A DNA stretch of 64,000 bases from an uncultured Dorea sp. Its GTDB lineage: Bacteria > Bacillota > Clostridia > Lachnospirales > Lachnospiraceae. Where the stretch lies: positions 19,541 through 83,540 of the forward strand of contig CAJURK010000005.1 of the NCBI GenBank assembly GCA_910588745.1. Direction: 5' to 3'. A model generated the notes under the pieces. It did no database searches. It was given only the letters and a program-made list of their open reading frames with translations, and was not told the DNA's origin. This document shows, in pieces, positions 52,794 through 60,945 of this stretch (position 1 is its first letter; each line of letters begins with the position of its first letter). Position numbers and translations under genes: made by a program.

Positions 52794-53494
52794 TAAAGTT
52801 AATCAAATTGGAGTGGAAGAAAAATAATATTGGGAAGTATGTGATAGGCGCCTTTATTTTGGCGGCGTGCCTGTGTTTGTTTCTGTTTGCGCTGGCATTC
52901 CTGGGGATTGCAGAGGATCCGGACGGCACGCTGGACGCGGCGGAGGGAATGAATCTGATTTCAGCCCCGGTCGAGATGTTTACAAGCATAGCTTTTTTGA
53001 TTTTTACGTGTGTGATGTTGTCTTCCTTTATTGTAAGCGCATATAAAAATAAAACGATGAACCTGATGTTTTCTTATCCGATTAAGAGGCAGAAAATCCT
53101 GGCGTCTCAAATGATAGCGGTGTGGCTGTTTAGCTTTATCGCTTTAACGGCGGCGAAGCTGCTAGTTTACGGCTGCATTTTCATAGGATCCCGGAACATG
53201 CGGTCCCCCTTTATCATTGATTTTCAAATGGGAAGCCTGTCATTTTATATCCAGCTTCTGATGAAATCAGCCGTACTGGTAAGCATGAGTTTTATCGCGT
53301 TGTTTGTGGGGATTGCCTTGAAGTCGTCGAAAGCGACGGTTGTTGCTTCCTTTCTGCTGATTTTCCTTACGCAGGCAAATGTCGGAGATTTCTCATTGGC
53401 TGATCACGCGCTGTTTCCGGTTATACTTACAATCGCGTCCGTTGTGTTTGCGGCGTTGTCTGTCTTTCATGCGGAAACAAAAGATTTGCTGTAG
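52790..53494 (+). CDS. ABC-2 type permease (BcrB/LanE-G-like)
   Basis: A 234-residue membrane protein with six predicted spans (about residues 16-38, 63-85, 108-130, 155-180, 182-205 and 210-228). The region NKTMNLMFSYPIKRQKIL is typical of ABC-2 exporters. It starts with GTG 52790 inside the ATPase stop and is preceded by AAGGGGGAG. It is the membrane partner of the BcrA-type ATPase. Only one permease is present, whereas lantibiotic-immunity sets often have two, so the closest parallel is the BcrAB type. Confidence 0.9.
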   Translation: MIKLIKLEWKKNNIGKYVIGAFILAACLCLFLFALAFLGIAEDPDGTLDAAEGMNLISAPVEMFTSIAFLIFTCVMLSSFIVSAYKNKTMNLMFSYPIKRQKILASQMIAVWLFSFIALTAAKLLVYGCIFIGSRNMRSPFIIDFQMGSLSFYIQLLMKSAVLVSMSFIALFVGIALKSSKATVVASFLLIFLTQANVGDFSLADHALFPVILTIASVVFAALSVFHAETKDLL

Positions 53495-53579
53495 GGGACG
53501 TATATTTTGATAGAAGAGTAGGGGAACTTATATACGTAAATTTTTGTGGTGTCCTTAATTTTAGGACGGAGGTGTAGTG

Positions 53580-54476
53580 ATGTCGGATAGTCGTTTGTTC
53601 AAAATTTTATATTATCTTTTAGACAGGGAACACGCTACGGCTCCTGAATTAGCCGCTGAATTTGAGGTCTCGCCAAGAACAATTTACCGCGATGTGGAAG
53701 CATTAAGCAGCGCAGGTATTCCAATCTATACTGAGCCGGGAAGAAACGGCGGTATATACTTATTGCAGGATTTTATTTTGGATAGGGCAATCTTATCCGA
53801 AGACGAAAAGCAGGAAGTATTAGCGGCGGTACAAAGCATATTTGCTACAGGTTATACCGGCGGAAAAGATATGCTGACAAAGTTATCGGCGCTTTTCCAT
53901 GTAAATACAAGAAATTGGCTTGAAGTAGATTTTTCACGTTGGGGGAAACGTGCTTTTGACAACTCAAAATTTGAAATTATAAAAACAGCAGTCATTCAGT
54001 GCAGAGAAATAAAGATCGTTTATGAAAATACGAATGGAGAAAGAAGTAAACGAATCATTCAACCATTAAAAATATCTTATAAATCAAAGGAATGGTATTT
54101 GAAAGCGTTTTGTATGGAAAAACAGGATTTCCGCATATTCAAATTGAATCGTATAGTTGCGTTGGAATTATTAGAGAATACATTTGTTCCAAGAATATAC
54201 CAAGAATCAAAAAATAATTTACAGCAGACATACCCTCAGATCATTCTTTTGTTTTCAAAGGAAATTGCATACCGCGTCTATGATGAATTTGACGAAACAG
54301 AAATAGAATATCAGGAAAACGGCGATCTGAAGGTTTGTGTTGAAATGCCGGTTGACACATGGCTGACGGGTTATCTGCTTTCCTTTGGGGTGCAGGTTGA
54401 AATAATAGAACCGGAGTATTTAAAAGGCGTGATAGCCGCACAGGCGTTGGAAATCTATAAAAAAAATAAACCTTGA
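53580..54476 (+). CDS. HTH-WYL transcriptional regulator (YafY type)
   Basis: A 298-residue regulator. The N-terminal winged HTH reads LFKILYYLLDREHATAPELA, then FEVSPRTIYRDVEALSSAGI and GRNGGIYLL. The C-terminal WYL domain contains KSKEWYLKAFCMEKQDFRIFKL, a module that senses ligands such as nucleotides or nucleic acids. ATG 53580 has GGAGGTG 7 bases before it. A GTG at 53577 is less likely. The stop codon is embedded in a perfect palindrome before the zinc-ribbon gene. It is a candidate regulator of that gene or of the minus-strand ABC exporter. Confidence 0.93.
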   Translation: MSDSRLFKILYYLLDREHATAPELAAEFEVSPRTIYRDVEALSSAGIPIYTEPGRNGGIYLLQDFILDRAILSEDEKQEVLAAVQSIFATGYTGGKDMLTKLSALFHVNTRNWLEVDFSRWGKRAFDNSKFEIIKTAVIQCREIKIVYENTNGERSKRIIQPLKISYKSKEWYLKAFCMEKQDFRIFKLNRIVALELLENTFVPRIYQESKNNLQQTYPQIILLFSKEIAYRVYDEFDETEIEYQENGDLKVCVEMPVDTWLTGYLLSFGVQVEIIEPEYLKGVIAAQALEIYKKNKP

Positions 54477-54506
54477 CAAAAGGTGTCAAGGTATGTGCGC
54501 TATACT
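54470..54506 (+). promoter_or_regulatory. Perfect palindrome plus -10 before the zinc-ribbon gene
   Basis: ACCTTGACA (54470-54478) and TGTCAAGGT (54484-54492) are exact inverted arms with an AAAGG spacer. TATACT follows at 54501-54506. TTGACA inside the palindrome could be the -35, but the 22-base spacer is long, as at MerR-type promoters that need DNA distortion. Confidence 0.6.
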
Positions 54507-54567
54507 GAATACCATAGCAAGACAGCTATACAGAAACTCGAAACACACTTAGAAAGAGGGAAAGAAG

Positions 54568-54840
54568 ATGAATGAAATGAATCAGAAATTTTGTCAGAGC
54601 TGCGGAATGCCTTTGGGAGATGCTGATGAACTGTATGGAACAAACGGTGATGGCAGTAAAAATGAGGACTATTGTAAATATTGTTTTGAAAGCGGTAAGT
54701 TTACTTTTGACGGTACGATGGAAGAAATGATTGAGGTATGCGTACCGAATATGGCTGCGGCGAACCCTGATATGAGTGAAGAAGAAGCAAGAAAGGCTAT
54801 GCTGGAATGGTTTCCAACGCTGAAACGCTGGAAAAACTAA
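54568..54840 (+). CDS. Putative zinc-ribbon protein (Zn_ribbon_2 type)
   Basis: A 90-residue protein. A zinc ribbon fills the first half: FCQSCGMPLGDADELYG, then DYCKYCFESGKFTFDGTM. The second half is helical (EEMIEVCVPNM, SEEEARKAMLEWFPTLKRWK). Small proteins of this type occur in many Firmicutes near stress or drug-response regulators, with no clear known function. It has its own palindromic control site and a terminator behind it. The WYL regulator gene immediately upstream is a likely controller. Confidence 0.87.
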   Translation: MNEMNQKFCQSCGMPLGDADELYGTNGDGSKNEDYCKYCFESGKFTFDGTMEEMIEVCVPNMAAANPDMSEEEARKAMLEWFPTLKRWKN

Positions 54841-54854
54841 TTGCTTCCATGTTT

Positions 54855-54903
54855 TTTAAGGGGATTGCCTTGGGACTTGTTTCTTTTCCCGACATCCCCT
54901 TTT
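54855..54903. terminator. Bidirectional terminator between zinc-ribbon and FtsX permease genes
   Basis: AAGGGGAT (54858-54865) pairs with ATCCCCTT (54894-54901), with T-tracts on either strand. Confidence 0.75.
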
Positions 54904-54932
54904 GCAAAGTGTATTTAATGAAAATGCTTCAT

Positions 54933-57632
54933 TTAAAGCATGCTTGAAGCTATTAAAATCGCAAATGATGCAAGAACTGCCACGCTAACCAGATAAATTC
55001 CACATTCTGCTGCCAGCATAAACTTCTGCTGTTTTTTCGTCATTCCGATTTTACGCATGATTTCCAGTTCTTTTCTTCTGGATATGATTCCGGTCATCAC
55101 AACATTGCAGTAATTCGTCACACCGGCAATCAGCAGAATAATACTGATGCTTCCATAAATCATGCGATTCCCCCAGATATAATTCTGGGATTGCTTTAAT
55201 AGGTTTGACTTACTGATGCAGAATATTCCGGCTTCTCCCACGCCATGCCAGTTTGCGCCGCTCTCATCTGCACGTTTTTGATTTTCTACGGATAAAATAC
55301 TTTGAACCTGCCCCTGCACATAGTTTTCCTTATCCGGATCTACAGAAAGTTCCATATAAAGCGTCTTTTTTCTGGTCGGAAGTTTTTCAAATCCTTTTTC
55401 GCTGATAAAATAGTAAATGGTTCCTTCGGCTCCATGCCAGCTTTGGCGAATTTCCGGGAATCCTTCTGCCTGGTTATCTAAATATCCGCACAATGTGAAT
55501 TTCTGAGATTTTTCTCCGCCATAGAGTCCTGAATCTGCGCTTGTTTCGGAAGTTTCTTTTTCTTCCGGCGGCGTCTGGAACCACGCGTTTAAAGTATCTT
55601 TTTTCAGAAGTTTCTTAAAATAAATCGGTTCTCCCACACTTTCCTTCGCCTGAGCTTCCTGTACTTTAGAAAGTATATGGTCGTGAATGATCAGTACTCC
55701 CGTTCCGTTTTCCAGACTCTGCATATCTGCTTGCAAATGCTTGTTATTCACATATCTTTTTAATTGTTCAATTTCGCAGTCTTTGAGAACCTGCACCGTA
55801 TCCGGCTCGCTTCCCTGAACCATAGTTGTTTCGTCTCCGTAATCCATACTGACTTCCGATTCATCATTTTCTGATTCCAAATCATTTTCAGTTACCGCAC
55901 CTTCTTTGACAAGCGGCCGGATTGCTTTTCTTGAAAGAACAGAATACAGGTATGCGCCTTCCATGGCGTAGGATTTCTGCCTTTCTACACCGTCGATATC
56001 TAGCAATTCGTTCCGGATTTCGTTTGAAACAGGCGCATATTCATCATATGCATTGTCATAGAGCAGAGCAAAATTATTCCCTTGTGTTTTCATCGGGTCT
56101 TCTCCGGCTTTTCTTGTCTGATATTCTTTTCCATAGCCTTCCTCCTGTTGTCCCCACTGGCTGAACTGCCCGGCAATCAGAAAATCCGGTCTTGATTCTA
56201 TCACGTGAGTATAATCTTTTGTATCTGCAATTTGTATAATACTGTAAAATGTAACAACAGCCAAAGTCAAAGATAATACGGTAAATGTATAGCGCACCGG
56301 ATATCTGAGTACATTTTTCCACGCCATCAAGAGCAGTTCCACGCGGCTGCTTCGGATTTGAAAATTTCGTCTATTACGAATGCCAAATCGTTCTTTTTTT
56401 ACGCCTGTGTAATCGATACTCTCCACATTGGAAAGACCGACCATTCTGTGGATGACCTCTGCGCATACAATAATCATCAGAATCCCCGTAAATATGACCG
56501 CCGTCACAAGGATACTTCCACGGAATACAGAAAAATTTTCTGCGCCTCCATACAGGGTCAGATATTGTTTTCCTAAAATTCCCGGAACTGCAAACTTCAA
56601 AAGCAAAGCCGCCAGAATACTTCCGATCGCAAGTCCTGCAAGCAGAATCTCCGACATCTGTCGGTAATACACTCTTTTAAGCTGCTTTTTCGTAGCCCCA
56701 AGCGTATGTAATAACCCAAGCTGTCTGACATCCGAAGCCATGGAAATCTGCATGACATTATGCACAAGAAAAAACATCACGGCTAATATCATCAATGTCA
56801 GAATCATCGCGCTTCCATAACTTCCAATCCAGGCGTCGGTCGCCTCATACGCCGCTGTGTTGGCGCTGACCACCTGCTGTTCGGAATCTTTCATAGTTAA
56901 ATCTTTATACAGTCTGTCCTCTGTCTGCTTCCCGGTCCACTGATCCTTCTGACAAATGAGAATCGTAGCCGACTGGTCAATATCATATCCCCATTCCCTC
57001 GCTTTTTTTTCGGAAATATATCCGCCAGTTTTTGCTCCGCTTGTCTGAATATAGTCCTGATACCAGCCGCTTAGGCAAAATTCCTGTTCTTTCTCCTGAA
57101 AAAGACCAACTTCTATGTTCAGTGAAATTGTCATGCCAATCTTAGGGTTTTTAATTCCGAGTGTTCTCAAGGCTTCTTCTGATAACATCAGCTCATCAGA
57201 TTTTTCAGGATAACCGCCCTTGATGCCCGTGTATGCCGGTTTTACAATATCATTCCAGCCGCCTGCGTCTAACACCTCGATTCTGCCGATTTGTTCTCCT
57301 TTATTACGTTCTTGTATGCAATATGCGTTTCCAATGATGTTTCTTCGTCCGACATATTTCACATAACTAAAACCATGTATCTGTTCGTACTGACTCTTCG
57401 TCCCCTCATTCAGATAGGTAGATGCAGTTTCTCCGTTTTGTCTGACCGTCCTCACATACTCTGCCTGCACTTTTCCGTAAGCAATTCCAAAAATACCGGT
57501 CAATGCCAGCACACACAGACTGACTGCGGCCAGATAAATTCGATTACGGACACGGTTTTCCATCCGAAATGCATCGGCCAACTGACGGATTACAGATTGA
57601 TTTTCGTAAGGTATAAATGGATTTTCGCTCAT
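54933..57632 (-). CDS. FtsX-like ABC permease, two-module (second exporter)
   Basis: An 899-residue permease with the same plan as the one at 8936. One span near residue 35 is followed by an external region, then three spans at about 275-400. A second single span near 450 is followed by a very large external region (about 470-770), then three spans at the C-terminus. RQLGLLHTLGATKKQLKRVYYRQM and RKELEIMRKIGMTKKQQKFMLAAE are the repeated coupling motifs. It starts 3 bases after the ATPase. No TCS is directly beside it. The regulator/kinase pair at 50163 or 6213 might serve. Confidence 0.9.
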   Translation of the reverse strand: MSENPFIPYENQSVIRQLADAFRMENRVRNRIYLAAVSLCVLALTGIFGIAYGKVQAEYVRTVRQNGETASTYLNEGTKSQYEQIHGFSYVKYVGRRNIIGNAYCIQERNKGEQIGRIEVLDAGGWNDIVKPAYTGIKGGYPEKSDELMLSEEALRTLGIKNPKIGMTISLNIEVGLFQEKEQEFCLSGWYQDYIQTSGAKTGGYISEKKAREWGYDIDQSATILICQKDQWTGKQTEDRLYKDLTMKDSEQQVVSANTAAYEATDAWIGSYGSAMILTLMILAVMFFLVHNVMQISMASDVRQLGLLHTLGATKKQLKRVYYRQMSEILLAGLAIGSILAALLLKFAVPGILGKQYLTLYGGAENFSVFRGSILVTAVIFTGILMIIVCAEVIHRMVGLSNVESIDYTGVKKERFGIRNRRNFQIRSSRVELLLMAWKNVLRYPVRYTFTVLSLTLAVVTFYSIIQIADTKDYTHVIESRPDFLIAGQFSQWGQQEEGYGKEYQTRKAGEDPMKTQGNNFALLYDNAYDEYAPVSNEIRNELLDIDGVERQKSYAMEGAYLYSVLSRKAIRPLVKEGAVTENDLESENDESEVSMDYGDETTMVQGSEPDTVQVLKDCEIEQLKRYVNNKHLQADMQSLENGTGVLIIHDHILSKVQEAQAKESVGEPIYFKKLLKKDTLNAWFQTPPEEKETSETSADSGLYGGEKSQKFTLCGYLDNQAEGFPEIRQSWHGAEGTIYYFISEKGFEKLPTRKKTLYMELSVDPDKENYVQGQVQSILSVENQKRADESGANWHGVGEAGIFCISKSNLLKQSQNYIWGNRMIYGSISIILLIAGVTNYCNVVMTGIISRRKELEIMRKIGMTKKQQKFMLAAECGIYLVSVAVLASFAILIASSML

Positions 57633-57635
57633 ACG

Positions 57636-58319
57636 CTACTCCTTCGCCAGATAGTTCTTTTTTACTTTTCCGTCTTCCATACGAATTATGCGGTCTGCCT
57701 TTTTTGCAACTTCCTCCTGATGCGTTACAAGAACTACCGTCTGATGAAACTGCCTTGCGCAGGATTTTATAAGTTCTACGACTTCTAAGCTGTTGGAAGA
57801 ATCCAGATTTCCGGTTGGTTCATCACAGAGCATTATTGCAGGTTTTGCTAAAAGCGCTCTGGCAATTGCCACTCTCTGCTGCTGGCCGCCTGATAACATC
57901 TGCGGCAGACGATCGAACTTATCTTCCAGTTCCAGTACTTTTACGACCTGTTTAAAAAGCTCTTCATCAATCGGCGCACTGTCCAGTCGAAGGGGCAGCA
58001 CAATATTTTCAAATACACGAAGCACCGGTACCAAGTTATACTGTTGAAATACAAATCCAATGTTCTGTCTCCGAAAGATTGTCCGTTCTTCCTCGCTCAT
58101 ATCTTTCAGGCTGTTTTCTCGTATCCAGACTCCGCCTCCGGTCGGCGTATCCAGACCGCCGAGCATATTTAATAAAGTTGTCTTTCCGCTTCCTGATGTT
58201 CCGACAATAGCAAGAAACTCTCCTTCTTCTACCGACATCGTTACTCCGTCCAGAGCATGCACTTCACAGTTTCCCGTATTATAATATTTTTTCAGACCTG
58301 CCGTCTTTACTATTTCCAT
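57636..58319 (-). CDS. ABC transporter ATP-binding protein, MacB/LolD/BceA type (second exporter)
   Basis: A 227-residue ATPase closely like the one at 8254. Walker A is GTSGSGKTT, the Q-loop VFQQYNLVPVL, the signature LSGGQQQRVAIARAL, Walker B IMLCDEPTGNLDSS, and the H-loop is in LVTHQEE. The permease gene follows 3 bases later. Codon choice looks different from the first exporter, with more AT-rich codons, so the two copies probably did not arise by a recent local duplication. Confidence 0.94.
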   Translation of the reverse strand: MEIVKTAGLKKYYNTGNCEVHALDGVTMSVEEGEFLAIVGTSGSGKTTLLNMLGGLDTPTGGGVWIRENSLKDMSEEERTIFRRQNIGFVFQQYNLVPVLRVFENIVLPLRLDSAPIDEELFKQVVKVLELEDKFDRLPQMLSGGQQQRVAIARALLAKPAIMLCDEPTGNLDSSNSLEVVELIKSCARQFHQTVVLVTHQEEVAKKADRIIRMEDGKVKKNYLAKE

Positions 58320-58504
58320 TCACAAGATCTCCTGTATATGTTTTGCCTATTATAACACGAACACACTTACCTGAAAAGCTTTCGTCAAACCACGCTGCGT
58401 CACAAACAAGACTTTTTTGAAAATTGCCGGTATGATACCGTGCAAAGAGGGGCGGAAATGGTGTTATGCTTCCTAATAAAAATATGGGAATTGTCTTTGT
58501 AATA

Positions 58505-58533
58505 TTGAATTTTTTTGTAAATTATAGTAAAAT
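58505..58533 (+). promoter_or_regulatory. Promoter of the CO dehydrogenase operon
   Basis: -35 TTGAAT (58505-58510), 17-base spacer, -10 TAAAAT (58528-58533). A CGGTAT-G-ATACCG palindrome at 58428-58440 lies upstream and may be an operator. No recognised redox or CO sensor gene is linked. Confidence 0.6.
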
Positions 58534-58595
58534 TTTGGGTAAAACAAGGATATATTTTATACAAAAATTATAAAACAAACCAAGGAGGTAGATTT

Positions 58596-60479
58596 ATGAA
58601 TCAATGTTATGGATGCAGTACGTGCAGGAGCGCGGATAAGCCCTTAGAGGAGTTTATTGCGGGACTTCCCATGGAGACGTCGCACCATCGTGTGGAAGGG
58701 CAGAGTACGAAATGCGCGTTCGGGCTGCAGGGCGTATGCTGCAGGCTCTGTTCCAATGGTCCCTGCAGGATTACGCCGGAATCACCGAGAGGTATCTGCG
58801 GCGCGAATGCGGATACCATTGTAACTAGAAACCTTTTGAGGGCGGTAGCTTCCGGTTCTGGCTGTTATATTCATGTGGTGGAGAATACAGCCTTAAATGT
58901 GAAGAATGTGGCAAAGACCGGAGGAGAGATTAAAGGAATCGATGCGTTGAACCGGCTGGCAGGGATATTTGGCATTGAAGAGGCCGACGACCATAAACGT
59001 GCGGAGGCTGTGGCGGACGCGGTGCTTCGGGATCTGTATCTCCCGGAGTATGAGAAGATGGAGCTGACAAAGAAGCTTGCCTATGCCCCGCGTTACGAGA
59101 AGTGGAAAGAGTTAGGGATTCTTCCGGGAGGCGCCAAATCCGAAGTATTCCATGGAGTAGTGAAGTGTTCTACAAATCTGAATTCGGATCCGGTTAATAT
59201 GCTGCTTGACTGTTTAAAGCTTGGTATTTCTACAGGCATTTATGGATTGGTACTTACGAACCTGCTGAACGATATCGTGCTGGGCGAGCCGGAGATCCGC
59301 TTTGCACCGGTGGGGCTTCGGGTGATCGACCCGGATTACATCAATATTATGATTACCGGACATCAGCATTCTATGTTTACATTTTTACAGAACCGGCTGA
59401 CGGACGAGGATGTGAAGGAGAAGGCAAGAAAGGCGGGGGCGAAGGGCTTTAAGCTGGTAGGCTGTACCTGTGTGGGACAGGATCTGCAGCTTCGGGGCGC
59501 CCATTATACAGAAGTGTTCGACGGCCATGCGGGCAATAACTATACCAGTGAAGCGATCCTTGCAACGGGAGGAATCGATGCGGTTATTTCCGAATTTAAC
59601 TGTACGCTTCCCGGCATTGAACCGATTTGTGATACGCTGAAGATTAAGCAGATCTGTATTGATAATGTGGCGAAGAAAGCAAATGCGGAGCTGAAAGAAT
59701 TTGATTTTGAGAACCGTCCGGCTGTGACGGAAGAGATGATCGACGAGATTGTGGAAGCGTATCGGGCGCGCCGGGGAAGCGTTCCTATGAACCTGATGAA
59801 AGAACATGGCTATGAAAATACTCTCACCGGCGTCAGCGAAGAGTCCTTAAAGAAGTTCCTGGGCGGAAGCTGGCAGCCGCTGATTGACTTGATTGTATCG
59901 GGAGATATCAAGGGCGTTGCAGGCGTAGTGGGCTGTTCAAATCTGACGGCGGGCGGACACGATGTGCTTACGGTGGATTTGGTAAAAGAACTGATTGCGA
60001 AAGATATCATAGTGCTGACGGCGGGATGTTCGTCAGGCGGAATTGAAAACTGCGGCTTTATGATTCCGGAAGCGGCTCAGTATGCGGGGCCAAAACTCCG
60101 GGCGGTCTGTGAGAAGCTTGGTATTCCGCCGGTATTGAATTTCGGGCCTTGTCTTGCAATCGGACGTTTGGAGATTGTCGCTACAGAGCTTGCGGAGGCG
60201 CTTAAGGTAGATCTTCCGCAGCTTCCGCTGGTGCTTTCCGCCGCCCAGTGGCTGGAGGAACAGGCGCTGGCAGACGGCTGCTATGGTTTGGCTCTCGGTC
60301 TGCCGCTGCACCTTGGCCTGCCGCCGTTTGTGACCGGAAGTAAGACGGCGGTTCAGGTATTGACGGAGGATATGAAGAAACTGACCGGAGGACAGGTTAT
60401 CATCAATGGAGACGCAAAAGCGTCCGCAGATATTCTGGAGGGAATTATACTGGAAAAACGTAAGGGACTTCAGATTTAG
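58596..60479 (+). CDS. cooS: Anaerobic Ni-Fe carbon monoxide dehydrogenase catalytic subunit
   Basis: Oxidises CO to CO2 (reversibly) at a Ni-4Fe-5S cluster. The protein has 627 residues, the CooS size. The N-terminal cysteines for the D- and B-clusters are CYGCSTCRSAD and CAFGLQGVCCRLCSNGPC. The C-cluster ligands appear in GHQHSMF, VGCTCVGQDLQ, GVVGCSNLTAGGHD, LTAGCSSGGIENCG and NFGPCLAIGR. The ATG has AAGGAGG. cooF and an FAD/NAD oxidoreductase follow in the same direction. No acetyl-CoA synthase, CooC maturation or energy-converting hydrogenase genes are in view, so this looks like a separate CO-oxidising or redox-balancing set. Confidence 0.96.
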   Translation: MNQCYGCSTCRSADKPLEEFIAGLPMETSHHRVEGQSTKCAFGLQGVCCRLCSNGPCRITPESPRGICGANADTIVTRNLLRAVASGSGCYIHVVENTALNVKNVAKTGGEIKGIDALNRLAGIFGIEEADDHKRAEAVADAVLRDLYLPEYEKMELTKKLAYAPRYEKWKELGILPGGAKSEVFHGVVKCSTNLNSDPVNMLLDCLKLGISTGIYGLVLTNLLNDIVLGEPEIRFAPVGLRVIDPDYINIMITGHQHSMFTFLQNRLTDEDVKEKARKAGAKGFKLVGCTCVGQDLQLRGAHYTEVFDGHAGNNYTSEAILATGGIDAVISEFNCTLPGIEPICDTLKIKQICIDNVAKKANAELKEFDFENRPAVTEEMIDEIVEAYRARRGSVPMNLMKEHGYENTLTGVSEESLKKFLGGSWQPLIDLIVSGDIKGVAGVVGCSNLTAGGHDVLTVDLVKELIAKDIIVLTAGCSSGGIENCGFMIPEAAQYAGPKLRAVCEKLGIPPVLNFGPCLAIGRLEIVATELAEALKVDLPQLPLVLSAAQWLEEQALADGCYGLALGLPLHLGLPPFVTGSKTAVQVLTEDMKKLTGGQVIINGDAKASADILEGIILEKRKGLQI

Positions 60480-60494
60480 AAAGGATCGGGAAAT

Positions 60495-60941
60495 ATGAAA
60501 CGTATTATAGTAGAGTACGAAAAATGCGATGGCTGTAAGAACTGCTGCGCCGCCTGTATGCAGGCGCATCGGGATACGGAAGGAACCATTTATGACCTGG
60601 ATCTGGCCGACCCGAAGAACGAATCCAGAAATACGATTTTAAAGGACGCGGACGGAAGATATAAGCCGTTGTTCTGCCGTCACTGCGACGAACCGGAATG
60701 TGTGAAATCCTGTATGAGCGGCGCGCTTACAAAAGATCCGGAAAGCGGCCATGTGTTTTACGACGAGACAAGGTGCGGTTCCTGTTTTATGTGCGTGATG
60801 AATTGCTCGTTCGGTGTGCTGAAGCCTGATAGGGTGAGCAAGAGTAAGGTGGTTAAATGTGATTTCTGTGTAAATGCAGGAGGAGAACCATCCTGCGTTG
60901 CCTCCTGTCCCAAGAAGGCGATTTATGTAGAGGAGGTGTAA
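60495..60941 (+). CDS. cooF: CooF-like four-cluster ferredoxin
   Basis: A 148-residue iron-sulfur protein of the HycB/CooF group. Four cysteine sets are visible: CDGCKNCCAACMQAH, CRHCDEPECVKSC, CGSCFMCVMNC, and CDFCVNAGGEPSCVASCP. Together they could bind four [4Fe-4S] clusters. It shuttles electrons from CooS to a partner. It starts 15 bases after cooS and ends 4 bases before the oxidoreductase gene, so all three form one operon. Confidence 0.94.
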   Translation: MKRIIVEYEKCDGCKNCCAACMQAHRDTEGTIYDLDLADPKNESRNTILKDADGRYKPLFCRHCDEPECVKSCMSGALTKDPESGHVFYDETRCGSCFMCVMNCSFGVLKPDRVSKSKVVKCDFCVNAGGEPSCVASCPKKAIYVEEV

Positions 60942-60945
60942 AGGG

